DNA of 64,000 nucleotides, from the NCBI GenBank assembly GCA_019411365.1, contig DXQT01000012.1, forward strand, positions 1 to 64,000. Direction: 5' to 3'. The notes under the pieces are model-generated. The model saw only the letters and a program-made list of their open reading frames with translations, made no database searches and was not told where the DNA came from. The DNA comes from Roseburia sp. Its GTDB lineage: Bacteria; Bacillota_A; Clostridia; Lachnospirales; Lachnospiraceae. Made by a program: the position numbers and the translations under genes. Positions 52,470-61,215 of this stretch are shown in pieces (the first letter of the stretch is position 1; every line of letters starts with the position of its first letter).

Positions 52470-52498
52470 GTGACATTTTTCCCATATTATGGTATAAT
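52470..52498 (+). promoter_or_regulatory. Promoter of the EAL-domain gene
   Basis: GTGACA at 52470-52475 and TATAAT at 52493-52498 are 17 bases apart, about 48 bases before the start codon. Confidence 0.6.
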
Positions 52499-52546
52499 TT
52501 TTGTTCGGCTAAATTACTTTTAATCTGATTACAGGGGAATGAAATT

Positions 52547-54478
52547 ATGAATCTGCAACCCAAAATATTATCCAACGCTTTTTTGATCAACGGGTACACT
52601 CCCGCTGTAGATATGATTCTCGTGATCTTATGTATATTACTTTTACTGCTTCTCCGGGAGACATTTATCCGCCGCAGCAGACTTTTTCTGCTTTTTCGCA
52701 CCTGCATCGCGCTTTTGCTGATTGCAGCCTTCAGCAATTCCTGCTTTTACTATACTGTACTGTATTTCGACAGTGATACCACTTTATGTATTCTGCGTGC
52801 AATATATCATTCAAGCCTGCTGCTCATTTTTTGTCTGTATGCGGCTTATTTAAAGATTTTGATTGGTATTCCGGGAAAAACAGGACATATCATGAATATT
52901 TTCCTATATTCCTTATATATCATTTTTGCCGTTGTGGATGCACTGTCACCTGTATTGGGTTACAGTTTCTACCGCGACAGCTCAGGTGCATGGCATGATA
53001 ACCTTTATTTAAAACCGTTTACGATTGCTTACGGGATTTATATGGCGTTTATTTTTTTCCTGTTACTTTACTATCATAAACGCATTCCAACAAGTTTATT
53101 CCATATGCTCGTGATCGTACAGTTCATCTGTGTTTTTCTCGTCTGTGCAGAAAACCATTTTGGCAGCAATACCTTCCTTGCCATCACCTTTCTCCTGCCG
53201 ATCATGGTAATCCTTTATATGGTACATGGAAGTTCTTACAGTATCAAGACAGGGGCCCTGAATGCTGATTCCCTAAACGAATATTTAAACCAGCAGGCGT
53301 CAATTCAAATTTCTACTTATTATATGTGTCTCCGTTTCGACACTGATTCCGAATATGTGATGCCGGATGAGCTTGGCAAACTTTTTTTCAACTTCTGGAA
53401 CGGCTACTTTAAAAACGGACTCCTCTTCCACCCATCTACAGATTTTTTTGTTCTTGCAATTGATGTCAGTGACATCCGGAATGCAGATAAAATCGCGCAG
53501 GATATGATCCAGAATGACTTTAAACGCCATTTTGAAACTTATAAACTGCCTTATAAGATCGTTATGTTCAATCATCTGGATTTCTGTGAAAACTTAGAGC
53601 AGTTTTACGAACTTTTTAACTTCTTTGCAGAACCGATGGAACTAAATAATTTCCGCTCCTGCGACACCGCCGATTATAAAAGTTTTCATGATATGAAATA
53701 TCTCTCGGCGCAGTTAAAAGATATTGCAGAAAACGGTTCCCTTGATGACAAAAGAGTTCTTGTATACTGCCAGCCGGTCCGCAACGTAAATGCCGGCAAT
53801 TATGACACCGCAGAAGCACTGATGCGTCTGAACCTGAAGGACACCGGCATGGTATATCCAAACCGGTTTATTCCGCTCGCTGAAAAGAATGGCTATATCC
53901 ATAAATTAAGCATGATCATTTTAAATAAGACCTGCCGTGCGATCCGGGAATTTCAGGATGAAGGTTACCAGCTCTCCCGTGTTTCCGTAAATTTTTCCAT
54001 TTCAGAGCTCTCCAGCAAAAATTTTATGGAAGAGTTCCGGCAGATCGTAGAAAGAAACGGTGTTGATTTTCATACCATCGCAGTGGAACTGACCGAGAGC
54101 CGCAACGATACCGAATACGAACTCGTTCTTGACCGTGTAATGCAGTTTAAATCCCTCGGTGTATGTACTTACCTCGACGATTTTGGAACCGGATATTCTA
54201 ATTTTGACCGGATTCTTAGCTTAAAACTGGATGTTGTAAAATTTGACCGCAGCCTTCTTCTGATGGCAAATAAGGATGAAAATTCCCAGTTTATCCTGAA
54301 CTACTTTTCCACTGCTTTTAAAAAACTCGGGTACAAAGTACTCTATGAGGGTGTAGAAACCGATGAGCAGGAGACCATCTGTGTGAACAGTCACGCGGAC
54401 TATCTGCAGGGATTCAAATTTTCAAAACCAATCCCGATTGAAGAACTGAAAAACTTTCTTTCTCCGATACAGGAATAA
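52547..54478 (+). CDS. Membrane-bound EAL-domain c-di-GMP phosphodiesterase
   Basis: A 643-residue protein. Seven or so spans fill residues 15-230. A linker with degenerate GGDEF-like character (about 245-385) precedes the EAL domain (about 390-640). Catalytic features are present: AEALMRL (EAL motif), VNFSISELS, VELTES, LDDFGTGYSNFD, VVKFDRSLL, YEGVET and LQGFKFSKP. This should hydrolyse c-di-GMP. It is divergent from GH53 and has its own promoter. The MCP-PilZ gene nearby could read the same signal. Confidence 0.92.
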   Translation: MNLQPKILSNAFLINGYTPAVDMILVILCILLLLLLRETFIRRSRLFLLFRTCIALLLIAAFSNSCFYYTVLYFDSDTTLCILRAIYHSSLLLIFCLYAAYLKILIGIPGKTGHIMNIFLYSLYIIFAVVDALSPVLGYSFYRDSSGAWHDNLYLKPFTIAYGIYMAFIFFLLLYYHKRIPTSLFHMLVIVQFICVFLVCAENHFGSNTFLAITFLLPIMVILYMVHGSSYSIKTGALNADSLNEYLNQQASIQISTYYMCLRFDTDSEYVMPDELGKLFFNFWNGYFKNGLLFHPSTDFFVLAIDVSDIRNADKIAQDMIQNDFKRHFETYKLPYKIVMFNHLDFCENLEQFYELFNFFAEPMELNNFRSCDTADYKSFHDMKYLSAQLKDIAENGSLDDKRVLVYCQPVRNVNAGNYDTAEALMRLNLKDTGMVYPNRFIPLAEKNGYIHKLSMIILNKTCRAIREFQDEGYQLSRVSVNFSISELSSKNFMEEFRQIVERNGVDFHTIAVELTESRNDTEYELVLDRVMQFKSLGVCTYLDDFGTGYSNFDRILSLKLDVVKFDRSLLLMANKDENSQFILNYFSTAFKKLGYKVLYEGVETDEQETICVNSHADYLQGFKFSKPIPIEELKNFLSPIQE

Positions 54479-54550
54479 CTTCATTTCTCCTGTATAGCAA
54501 GGTTGTTACCGTATTTTTTTACAAACCAAAATGTTTTCTTTGCAAATCAC

Positions 54551-54579
54551 TTGACATCATTATCTGATAAAAGTATAAT
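54551..54579 (+). promoter_or_regulatory. Perfect consensus promoter of the amino acid transporter operon
   Basis: TTGACA (54551-54556), 17-base spacer, TATAAT (54574-54579); the start codon is 79 bases downstream. Confidence 0.85.
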
Positions 54580-54657
54580 CTTTTCTAAATCATATCAGAA
54601 TAGTATGAATTAAGAAAACAAGATGGAGATTATGAAAAAAGGAAAGGGACAAGTTTT

Positions 54658-55512
54658 ATGAAGAAAAAAGTGATTTCAATTTTACTGACAGCCGTTTTAG
54701 CAACAGGAATGGCAGCATGCGGTTCTAACAGCAATACAGCAGGTAATTCTGCAAATAATACAGCTGACAATGCACAGAACACAGCTGAAACTTCAACAGA
54801 ATCCACAGGTTCTGCTGATTCTGCTGAAAAACCTGTATTAACTGTCGGCATGGAGGGAACTTATGCTCCATACACCTACCACGATGAAAATGGTACTTTA
54901 ACCGGTTTTGAGGTTGATATGGCAAATGCAATCGGTGAAAAGATGGGCTATGATGTCCAGTTTGTTGAGACAGAGTGGGATTCCATCACTGCTGCACTTG
55001 ATGCCGGCAACTTTGACGTTGTCATGAACCAAGTTACGATCACAGATGAGAGAAAAGAAAAATTCGATTTTTCCACCCCTTACATTTATTCCAAACCAGT
55101 GCTGATCGTAGCTGCTGACAATACTGATATCAATTCCTTCGAAGACATCAATGGTAAAAAAGCTGCAGAAGGTCTTACCTCAAACTTCAGCGATATTGCA
55201 AGAAGCTACGGCGCAGAGATCGTCGGACAGGATAAATTTGCACTTGCCATGGAATGTGTATTAAGTGGGGAAGCCGATTGTGCGATCAACGACGAATTAA
55301 CTTACACATACTGGAAACAGCAGAAAGGCGGCGAGGACTCCACCAAGATCGTTGCTGAATCTGATAATGTCAATTCCAGTGCCATTATGGTGAAAAAAGG
55401 CAATGACGAGCTGATTGAAAAACTCAATTCTGCCATTGATGAATTATTAGCGGACGGAACCGTCAAAGAAATTTCCGAAAAATATTTTGGCATGGACGTA
55501 TCACAGCCATAA
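54658..55512 (+). CDS. Polar amino acid ABC transporter binding lipoprotein
   Basis: A 284-residue family 3 binding protein. Signal with lipobox MAACGS (Cys near residue 21), an Asn/Ala/Thr/Ser spacer to about 58, then LTVGMEGTYAPYTYHDENG, LTGFEVDMANAIGEKMGY and VMNQVTITDERKEKFDFSTPY, the standard amino acid site. The permease and ATPase follow directly. Cystine or another polar amino acid is likely but cannot be fixed. ATG 54658 follows GGAAAGGG. Confidence 0.92.
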   Translation: MKKKVISILLTAVLATGMAACGSNSNTAGNSANNTADNAQNTAETSTESTGSADSAEKPVLTVGMEGTYAPYTYHDENGTLTGFEVDMANAIGEKMGYDVQFVETEWDSITAALDAGNFDVVMNQVTITDERKEKFDFSTPYIYSKPVLIVAADNTDINSFEDINGKKAAEGLTSNFSDIARSYGAEIVGQDKFALAMECVLSGEADCAINDELTYTYWKQQKGGEDSTKIVAESDNVNSSAIMVKKGNDELIEKLNSAIDELLADGTVKEISEKYFGMDVSQP

Positions 55513-55533
55513 TTTTGTTACAGGAGAAAAATC

Positions 55534-56226
55534 ATGGGATCATATGCATACCTGACAGCGGGTATTATTACAGCAAGACAAGCAGAACTGATGAAAAATG
55601 CATTCTGGCCAATGCTAAGACAGGGCCTGCTTTACACGATTCCCCTGACGCTCGTATCCTTTGCGATCGGCGTCATCATTGCCGTGCTGTGTGCGCTTTT
55701 CATTATCAACAAAATACCGGTATTAAAACAGATCGCCGGAATCTATATCTGGGTATTCCGCGGAACCCCTCTGCTGGTACAGTTATTTATCATGTACTGG
55801 GGTATCTGTAATCCCCTTGGCATCAACAAGTGGGTTGCCTGTATCTCGGCACTCTCCTTAAATGTAGGTGCCTACTCCGCAGAGACGATCCGTGCGGCAA
55901 TCCTTTCCATCAATAAAGGTCAGTGGGAGGCAGGCTATTCTCTCGGAATGAGTTATCAGCAGACATTCCGCCGTATCATCATTCCGCAGGCTGCTACCGT
56001 ATCCATACCACCGCTTTTTAACACCTTTATCGGTCTTGTCAAGGATACTTCCCTTGCATCTACGATCATGATCGGTGAGATGTTCCGTAAAGCACAGGAA
56101 GCCGCAGCAAGCTCACTCGAATACCTTTGGATCTATATCGAAGTTGCACTCATTTACCTTCTTTTCTGTACGCTGTTGACCGGACTGCAGAAATGGATTG
56201 AGAAAAAACTGCGTGTCGGAAAGTAG
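55534..56226 (+). CDS. Polar amino acid ABC transporter permease
   Basis: A 230-residue permease with about five spans. Typical HisMQ-type features are GLLYTIPLTLVSFAIGVIIA, VFRGTPLLVQLF and the coupling loop EAGYSLGMSYQQTFRRIIIP. It lies 21 bases after the binding-protein gene and 9 before the ATPase. ATG 55534 follows AGGAG. Confidence 0.92.
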   Translation: MGSYAYLTAGIITARQAELMKNAFWPMLRQGLLYTIPLTLVSFAIGVIIAVLCALFIINKIPVLKQIAGIYIWVFRGTPLLVQLFIMYWGICNPLGINKWVACISALSLNVGAYSAETIRAAILSINKGQWEAGYSLGMSYQQTFRRIIIPQAATVSIPPLFNTFIGLVKDTSLASTIMIGEMFRKAQEAAASSLEYLWIYIEVALIYLLFCTLLTGLQKWIEKKLRVGK

Positions 56227-56235
56227 AGGTATCAT

Positions 56236-56979
56236 ATGTATTCTTTAGATAACATTTATAAATCATTTGACAATAATCAGGTCTTAAAAGGTGTCTCCTT
56301 AGAGATTCCGAAAAATAAAACCACCGTCCTGATCGGGCCATCCGGTTCCGGCAAGACAACATTGCTGCGCTGTATTAATCTGCTTGAGATCCCGGATAGC
56401 GGAACCGTTACTTTAAACGGTTCTTCCATGTCCTTTCAAGAGGGACAGAAAGTAAAGTACAGCGGCAGCGAGATCCGGAATATCCGCATGAAAACCGGTA
56501 TGGTATTCCAGAACTTTCAGCTTTTTCCTCACAAAACGGTGCTGGAAAATATTATGGAAGGTCCTATCACCGTCTTAAAGAAAGACCGAAGTGAATGCGA
56601 AAAAGAAGCGTTATCTCTTTTAGAGAAAGTCGGTTTATCCGATAAGCGCGACGCTTATCCGGGACAGCTCTCCGGCGGCCAGCAGCAGAGAATCGCCATC
56701 GCAAGGGCACTCGCCATGAAACCGGAACTACTTCTTTTTGATGAGCCTACCAGCGCCTTAGACCCGGAACTTGAAGTGGAAGTTTTAAATATCATCCGCA
56801 GACTGGTTGACGAGAAACAGACCATCGTGATCATTACACACAAGATGTCTTTCGCAAGAGAAGTGGCAGATAAAGTTGTTTTCTTCGATGAGGGAAAAAT
56901 CTTAAAAGAGGGAACTTACACCGAACTTGAACAGAGTAACATTCCAAGGATCACACAGTTCTTAAATATGTTGAACTAA
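56236..56979 (+). CDS. Polar amino acid ABC transporter ATPase
   Basis: A 247-residue ATPase of the GlnQ/HisP group. Walker A GPSGSGKTT (about 33-41), signature LSGGQQQR, Walker B LLLFDEPTSALDPE and switch His in ITHKMSFA. It powers uptake by the preceding permease. ATG 56236 follows AGAGGTATC. A terminator lies 43 bases after the stop. Confidence 0.94.
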   Translation: MYSLDNIYKSFDNNQVLKGVSLEIPKNKTTVLIGPSGSGKTTLLRCINLLEIPDSGTVTLNGSSMSFQEGQKVKYSGSEIRNIRMKTGMVFQNFQLFPHKTVLENIMEGPITVLKKDRSECEKEALSLLEKVGLSDKRDAYPGQLSGGQQQRIAIARALAMKPELLLFDEPTSALDPELEVEVLNIIRRLVDEKQTIVIITHKMSFAREVADKVVFFDEGKILKEGTYTELEQSNIPRITQFLNMLN

Positions 56980-57021
56980 ACAATAGACCGCCTCACAGGA
57001 AACCTATTGTCATGAATAAGT

Positions 57022-57064
57022 AAAAAATCCGTGCAGGATCAGTTTTGATCCGCACGGATTTTTT
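57022..57064 (+). terminator. Bidirectional terminator between the amino acid transporter and GH26
   Basis: AAAAAATCCGTGC / GCACGGATTTTTT with an inner GATC/GATC pairing forms a very stable stem. It can end both the plus-strand ABC operon and the minus-strand GH26 transcript. Confidence 0.9.
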
Positions 57065-57114
57065 GCTGTCAGCCTTATCTACGCTCCAGATAATCATTAT
57101 TATGATAAATCTTT

Positions 57115-60100
57115 TTATTTTCCACAGCGCACTGCATTTGAAGCAGTTCCTTTCACCGATGTTTTTCCGGCATTTTTTACGGCTCTTACTTTATAGTAAT
57201 ATGTTTTTCCTTTCTTCGCTTTGCCGTCTGTGTAAGAAACAATAGTGCCCTTTTTCAGCGTCTTTATCTTTTGATATTTTCCTTTTTTGGATGTTGCACG
57301 GTAGATCTCGTATCCATCTGCACCTTTTACCTTCTTCCAGGTTAATTTTACCTTGGACTTCACACGTTTTGCCTTAACCGCAGTCACCTTCTGCGGGCTG
57401 GTCGCAGCCTTGATCACATTGGAGTACTTTCCGGTTACCGTCTTTTTACCGCTTTTCCTGTATGCACGCACTTTATACTGATAAACCGTTGCTGTTTTGA
57501 GCTTTTTATCCGTATAGGTATTAGTTTTTACCGTTGCAACCTTCTGATATTTTTTCGTTGATTTGTTATAACGGTATACCTGATAACCATCTGCTTTCTT
57601 TACTTTTTTCCATGTTAAGCGGATGGAAGTCTCCGTTGCCCTGGACTGTTTGAAGCCGGAAACCTTTGCAACTGTCGTTTTATCTGTATTACCCGGTTTC
57701 TCTGTATTTCCCGGTTTTTCTGTATCTCCCGGTTTCTCTGTATCTCCCGGTTTCTCTGTATCTCCCGGTTTCTCCGTATCTCCCGGTTTCTGTCCTCCGG
57801 ACACGAGTGACTGATCTGTCAGTACATATCCACCTTCTGTCATATTTAACTTTGATTCATCCACATTTACAAAGCGGATATCATCAAAAACAATTTTCGA
57901 CTGGATATCAACCCCATTTCCGTCTTCTGAAATGCTGTTACACCAGATTGCAAACTTCGTAACATTCTTTGGATCAAAAGTTCCATTCTGTTTACCCTTT
58001 AATTTGTTAAATGGGATCGTAACATATTTTGCCTCTGTCGTCTTTACAAAGTCAGTCAGAAATACTTCGAAATCCTCTCCGCCGGAAACAAGCTGAACTA
58101 CCAGTTTCTGTCCTTTTCCATCCGGTTTTACCCACATGCTGACCGCATTGTATTCGCTGTAATCGTTTGTGCTTAAACCTTTCATACGTCCGGTCCATAC
58201 TTCCGGTCCACTCGTCTTAAGCTGATAAGTAAATGCACCTCCGTAAACACCTTCTGCTTTATGATCCTTATCTAATACAAAGGAAGAACTGCAGTTTGCT
58301 GCTGAATTTTCTGTAAAAGTTCCATTCAGGTAGTCATTGTCATCATAGTATAATTCAAAATTTTCAATGACATTCTTTGCAAGTGTTTCCTTTTCTTTTC
58401 CAAAACTGATATAGGAAACAGTCACAAGTGTTTTGCCATCTGCCACAAGGCTGATCTTACCGGTATCCGTTGTTCCAAGTGCACTCAGAATATCCGCAGA
58501 CAGCACACCTTCGTAAGCACCGGATTCTTCCGTTTTCTCTGCCGTGATCGTTTTTTCTGTATTTGTATCCGGGTTTGTCAGCACAAAACTTACACTCTGT
58601 GCATTTCTCACATTTGCTTTTAAAGTAAATGCACTTGTGATTGCCATCTTAGAGAAAACATTGGCAAAATAACCTGCTGCATTTCCCTGATTTACATTTC
58701 TTACTTCTTTCTGGTCTGCATTTCCGTAAAAGTTTGTTCCATTCGCAAAAACAGAAGATTTTTCATTGTAGAATTCAATAAACTCGTTGATCAGTTCCTG
58801 TCCGTGGGTATCATCATATTTATATGGGACATAAAAGTTGGTGTCTCCAAAATTTGCCCACAGTAAGAAGTACGGCATTCCGGTGTCAACTGCCACCTGA
58901 TTAACCTGTTTGTACCAGTTGTGTCCTGCGATCGGATTTCCTTTTACTAAAATTCCTTCATTATCCGATCCATCGGCCTTCATCACCCTTACACCGGTTT
59001 CGGAAATTGCAGCTACTTTTCCTTTTGCGTCTGCAATATTCTTTACCACCTGACAGGTTTTCTTTAAATTGTCCACAAACTCGCCGGAATATTCTGCCGG
59101 ATAAGTATTGTAATCATCATAGTAATCAAATGCAACGATATCCACACAGTCATCGCCCGGATAGCGGTCCATATACTCTTCCTCTGAAGTTAACGGACCA
59201 TTTGGGGAATATACATAAATAAAGTTGTGTACTCCCTTTGATGCCAGATAATCCTGTGTGTACTGGAACAGCGCACGGTATGTCTCTTTATCGGTTGTCG
59301 CAGCACCCCACCAGAACCATCCGCCTGTATTTTCATGGAATGGACGGAATAAAACAGGAATATCGCCAAGTCCGTTTGCGTAATCTGCAATGATATCAAG
59401 ATAGGTTGTAAACTGCGCATTGTATTTTCCACCCGGAAGTACTTCTGCGGAGCAGTTATTGCTCAGGTCTTTTGCCTCCGAAAAATCACACTGTGAAAAA
59501 TCATATTTTCTCGCCGCATCCGGTGTTGCAATGATTTTTTCATTGCTCATATTCGGCATATGGGTGGATAATGTAATGATCGCACCCTCTGCAGCTGCTG
59601 CCTTGCTGATCTCGATAGATTTCTGAACTGCATCATCTACGTTATCAATTCCAAGTTCCACGCCTGTCAGTGCCAGCGAATCGATTCCGACCAGACCACT
59701 AATACTTCCGGTCACGTCCTTTGTATCCGAATAGACACCGTCTCTGGTTGAAACATGCTTGCTTGTGTCATTCTGATGTCCGAATAATACCTGGTCAGCA
59801 GCATCCAGTCCTTTTAAATATGCATATAACGCTTTTGCTGAACCTGATGCATTCACATCCGAAAGTGTTACTTCTTCCGGCATACTGGACGTATCTGCAA
59901 GCACAGCCTCTCCTGCCGTCTCTGTGATCTCCGTATAATCGCCCGCTGCATTATACTGGGATAAAGTCAGGTTATCCAGATATACGCTTCCCAAAAAGGC
60001 AGTGCTCACACCAACTGTTCCAATCATCAGATCCGTGATCTTTGCAGTGTTTGGTGAGAATTTGACAGTGACCACTGCTTTCTTATATCCGTCACCGAGA

Positions 60101-61023
60101 TCTGACGTTTCGATCTTTGCTTCTTTGTTGATGATCTCCACATCATCTGCTCCGTTTTTTGCAAAAATCTTTGCCTTAAAAGAACCGTCAAAAGCTTCCG
60201 GATAGATCATTTCATAGCTTAAAACATTATAAGCCGATACATCGAGTCCTTCTGCAAACGACTTTTTAATCTTTGCCTCACTCCATGTAAAACCTTCACA
60301 ACCGGTATAATCGAGATCTGCCTTTAACATTTTGCTTCCCTGAAATTCAGCTACACTGATTCCTACCGCATTGTCGTACTGCCAGCCGCCTTCCTGCTCC
60401 CAGCCTGCACTGCTTCCTGTCTCTGCAGATTCAAAATCATCGATCACACTCGGATCTTTTGCAGGCAGTTCCGGCTGCGCTTCTGCCACACCGCTTAATG
60501 TAACATTGGAAAATGTACATGTTCCTGAAAAGCCCTGACCAATCAGTCGGAAATATACACCTTTTAAATCATCTGCATCCTTATCCTCAAACTTGATCGT
60601 AATCGTTGTTTTATGTGTATCTTCTGAAAAACTGCTCTGCTGTAAATACGGGATATCCTGACTGTCTGTCCATGTCCACTCACTTCCCAGCTTCACGATA
60701 CCCTGAACCTTTAAGTAACTTTCCCCGGTACCCAATGATGCGTACGCCTCATCATCCAGTGTAATATCTGCCTTCATTGTGAAATCTTTCGTTGTCACAC
60801 AATCTGCAATACTTTCATCATAAGTGATCATTGGCGGATTATCCCAATCCTCTGTTGCAAGATCCAGTTTGTCTTTTGTTACTGTGTTTGTCCCGGTATA
60901 AAACACACTCGCTTCTGCCGCATAGACATACTCGTATCCCCCTGCAAAATTGCCGCTTGAAAACGCAACTGCAGCCGCTAAAAGAGCGGCTGCAAGTCGT
61001 TTTCCCATAAAACGTTTTCTCAT
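57115..61023 (-). CDS. Secreted multi-domain GH26 beta-mannanase
   Basis: A 1302-residue secreted enzyme with a Sec signal ending near AAEAS. Order: beta-domain (about 45-170), CBM27-like domain (about 180-350), GH26 barrel (about 385-770) with acid/base Glu in LFRPFHENTGGWFWWG and nucleophile Glu in AAISETGVRV, an Ig-like part, a CBM23/CBM35-like domain (about 890-1070), a Pro-Gly-Asp-Thr-Glu linker, and two Lys-rich fibronectin-like domains ending at CGK. It cuts beta-1,4-mannan backbones. The known Roseburia intestinalis RiGH26 has a CBM27-GH26-CBM23 plan of this kind. There is no sortase motif, so the basic repeats may hold it to the wall. ATG 61023 follows GGAGGT. Confidence 0.93.
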   Translation of the reverse strand: MRKRFMGKRLAAALLAAAVAFSSGNFAGGYEYVYAAEASVFYTGTNTVTKDKLDLATEDWDNPPMITYDESIADCVTTKDFTMKADITLDDEAYASLGTGESYLKVQGIVKLGSEWTWTDSQDIPYLQQSSFSEDTHKTTITIKFEDKDADDLKGVYFRLIGQGFSGTCTFSNVTLSGVAEAQPELPAKDPSVIDDFESAETGSSAGWEQEGGWQYDNAVGISVAEFQGSKMLKADLDYTGCEGFTWSEAKIKKSFAEGLDVSAYNVLSYEMIYPEAFDGSFKAKIFAKNGADDVEIINKEAKIETSDLGDGYKKAVVTVKFSPNTAKITDLMIGTVGVSTAFLGSVYLDNLTLSQYNAAGDYTEITETAGEAVLADTSSMPEEVTLSDVNASGSAKALYAYLKGLDAADQVLFGHQNDTSKHVSTRDGVYSDTKDVTGSISGLVGIDSLALTGVELGIDNVDDAVQKSIEISKAAAAEGAIITLSTHMPNMSNEKIIATPDAARKYDFSQCDFSEAKDLSNNCSAEVLPGGKYNAQFTTYLDIIADYANGLGDIPVLFRPFHENTGGWFWWGAATTDKETYRALFQYTQDYLASKGVHNFIYVYSPNGPLTSEEEYMDRYPGDDCVDIVAFDYYDDYNTYPAEYSGEFVDNLKKTCQVVKNIADAKGKVAAISETGVRVMKADGSDNEGILVKGNPIAGHNWYKQVNQVAVDTGMPYFLLWANFGDTNFYVPYKYDDTHGQELINEFIEFYNEKSSVFANGTNFYGNADQKEVRNVNQGNAAGYFANVFSKMAITSAFTLKANVRNAQSVSFVLTNPDTNTEKTITAEKTEESGAYEGVLSADILSALGTTDTGKISLVADGKTLVTVSYISFGKEKETLAKNVIENFELYYDDNDYLNGTFTENSAANCSSSFVLDKDHKAEGVYGGAFTYQLKTSGPEVWTGRMKGLSTNDYSEYNAVSMWVKPDGKGQKLVVQLVSGGEDFEVFLTDFVKTTEAKYVTIPFNKLKGKQNGTFDPKNVTKFAIWCNSISEDGNGVDIQSKIVFDDIRFVNVDESKLNMTEGGYVLTDQSLVSGGQKPGDTEKPGDTEKPGDTEKPGDTEKPGNTEKPGNTDKTTVAKVSGFKQSRATETSIRLTWKKVKKADGYQVYRYNKSTKKYQKVATVKTNTYTDKKLKTATVYQYKVRAYRKSGKKTVTGKYSNVIKAATSPQKVTAVKAKRVKSKVKLTWKKVKGADGYEIYRATSKKGKYQKIKTLKKGTIVSYTDGKAKKGKTYYYKVRAVKNAGKTSVKGTASNAVRCGK
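57682..57789. repeat. 18-bp tandem repeat coding the KPGDTE linker of GH26
   Basis: Six copies of a six-residue unit, KPGDTE four times, then KPGNTE and KPGNTD. The copies are almost identical at the DNA level, so copy number may vary between strains. Confidence 0.9.
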
Positions 61024-61070
61024 AAACTTACCTCCAATACATTTATTAGCTTTATGCACTTTGTCTTTTA

Positions 61071-61100
61071 ATTATATGTTACTTTAAAAAACATTGTCAA
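61071..61100 (-). promoter_or_regulatory. Promoter of the GH26 gene
   Basis: On the minus strand TTGACA (61100-61095) and TATAAT (61076-61071) with an 18-base spacer, about 48 bases before the start codon. GH26 is thus transcribed separately from the GH3 gene upstream. Confidence 0.8.
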
Positions 61101-61215
61101 TTAAGCTTATATTAGTTTGTAAATTTTCAGAGTTTTTACTTAATTTTTGCTTTTTTAAGTTGTTTTATGAGATTAAAATTGTATACTTTTACTTTATAAA
61201 TTCAGATAATAAATT

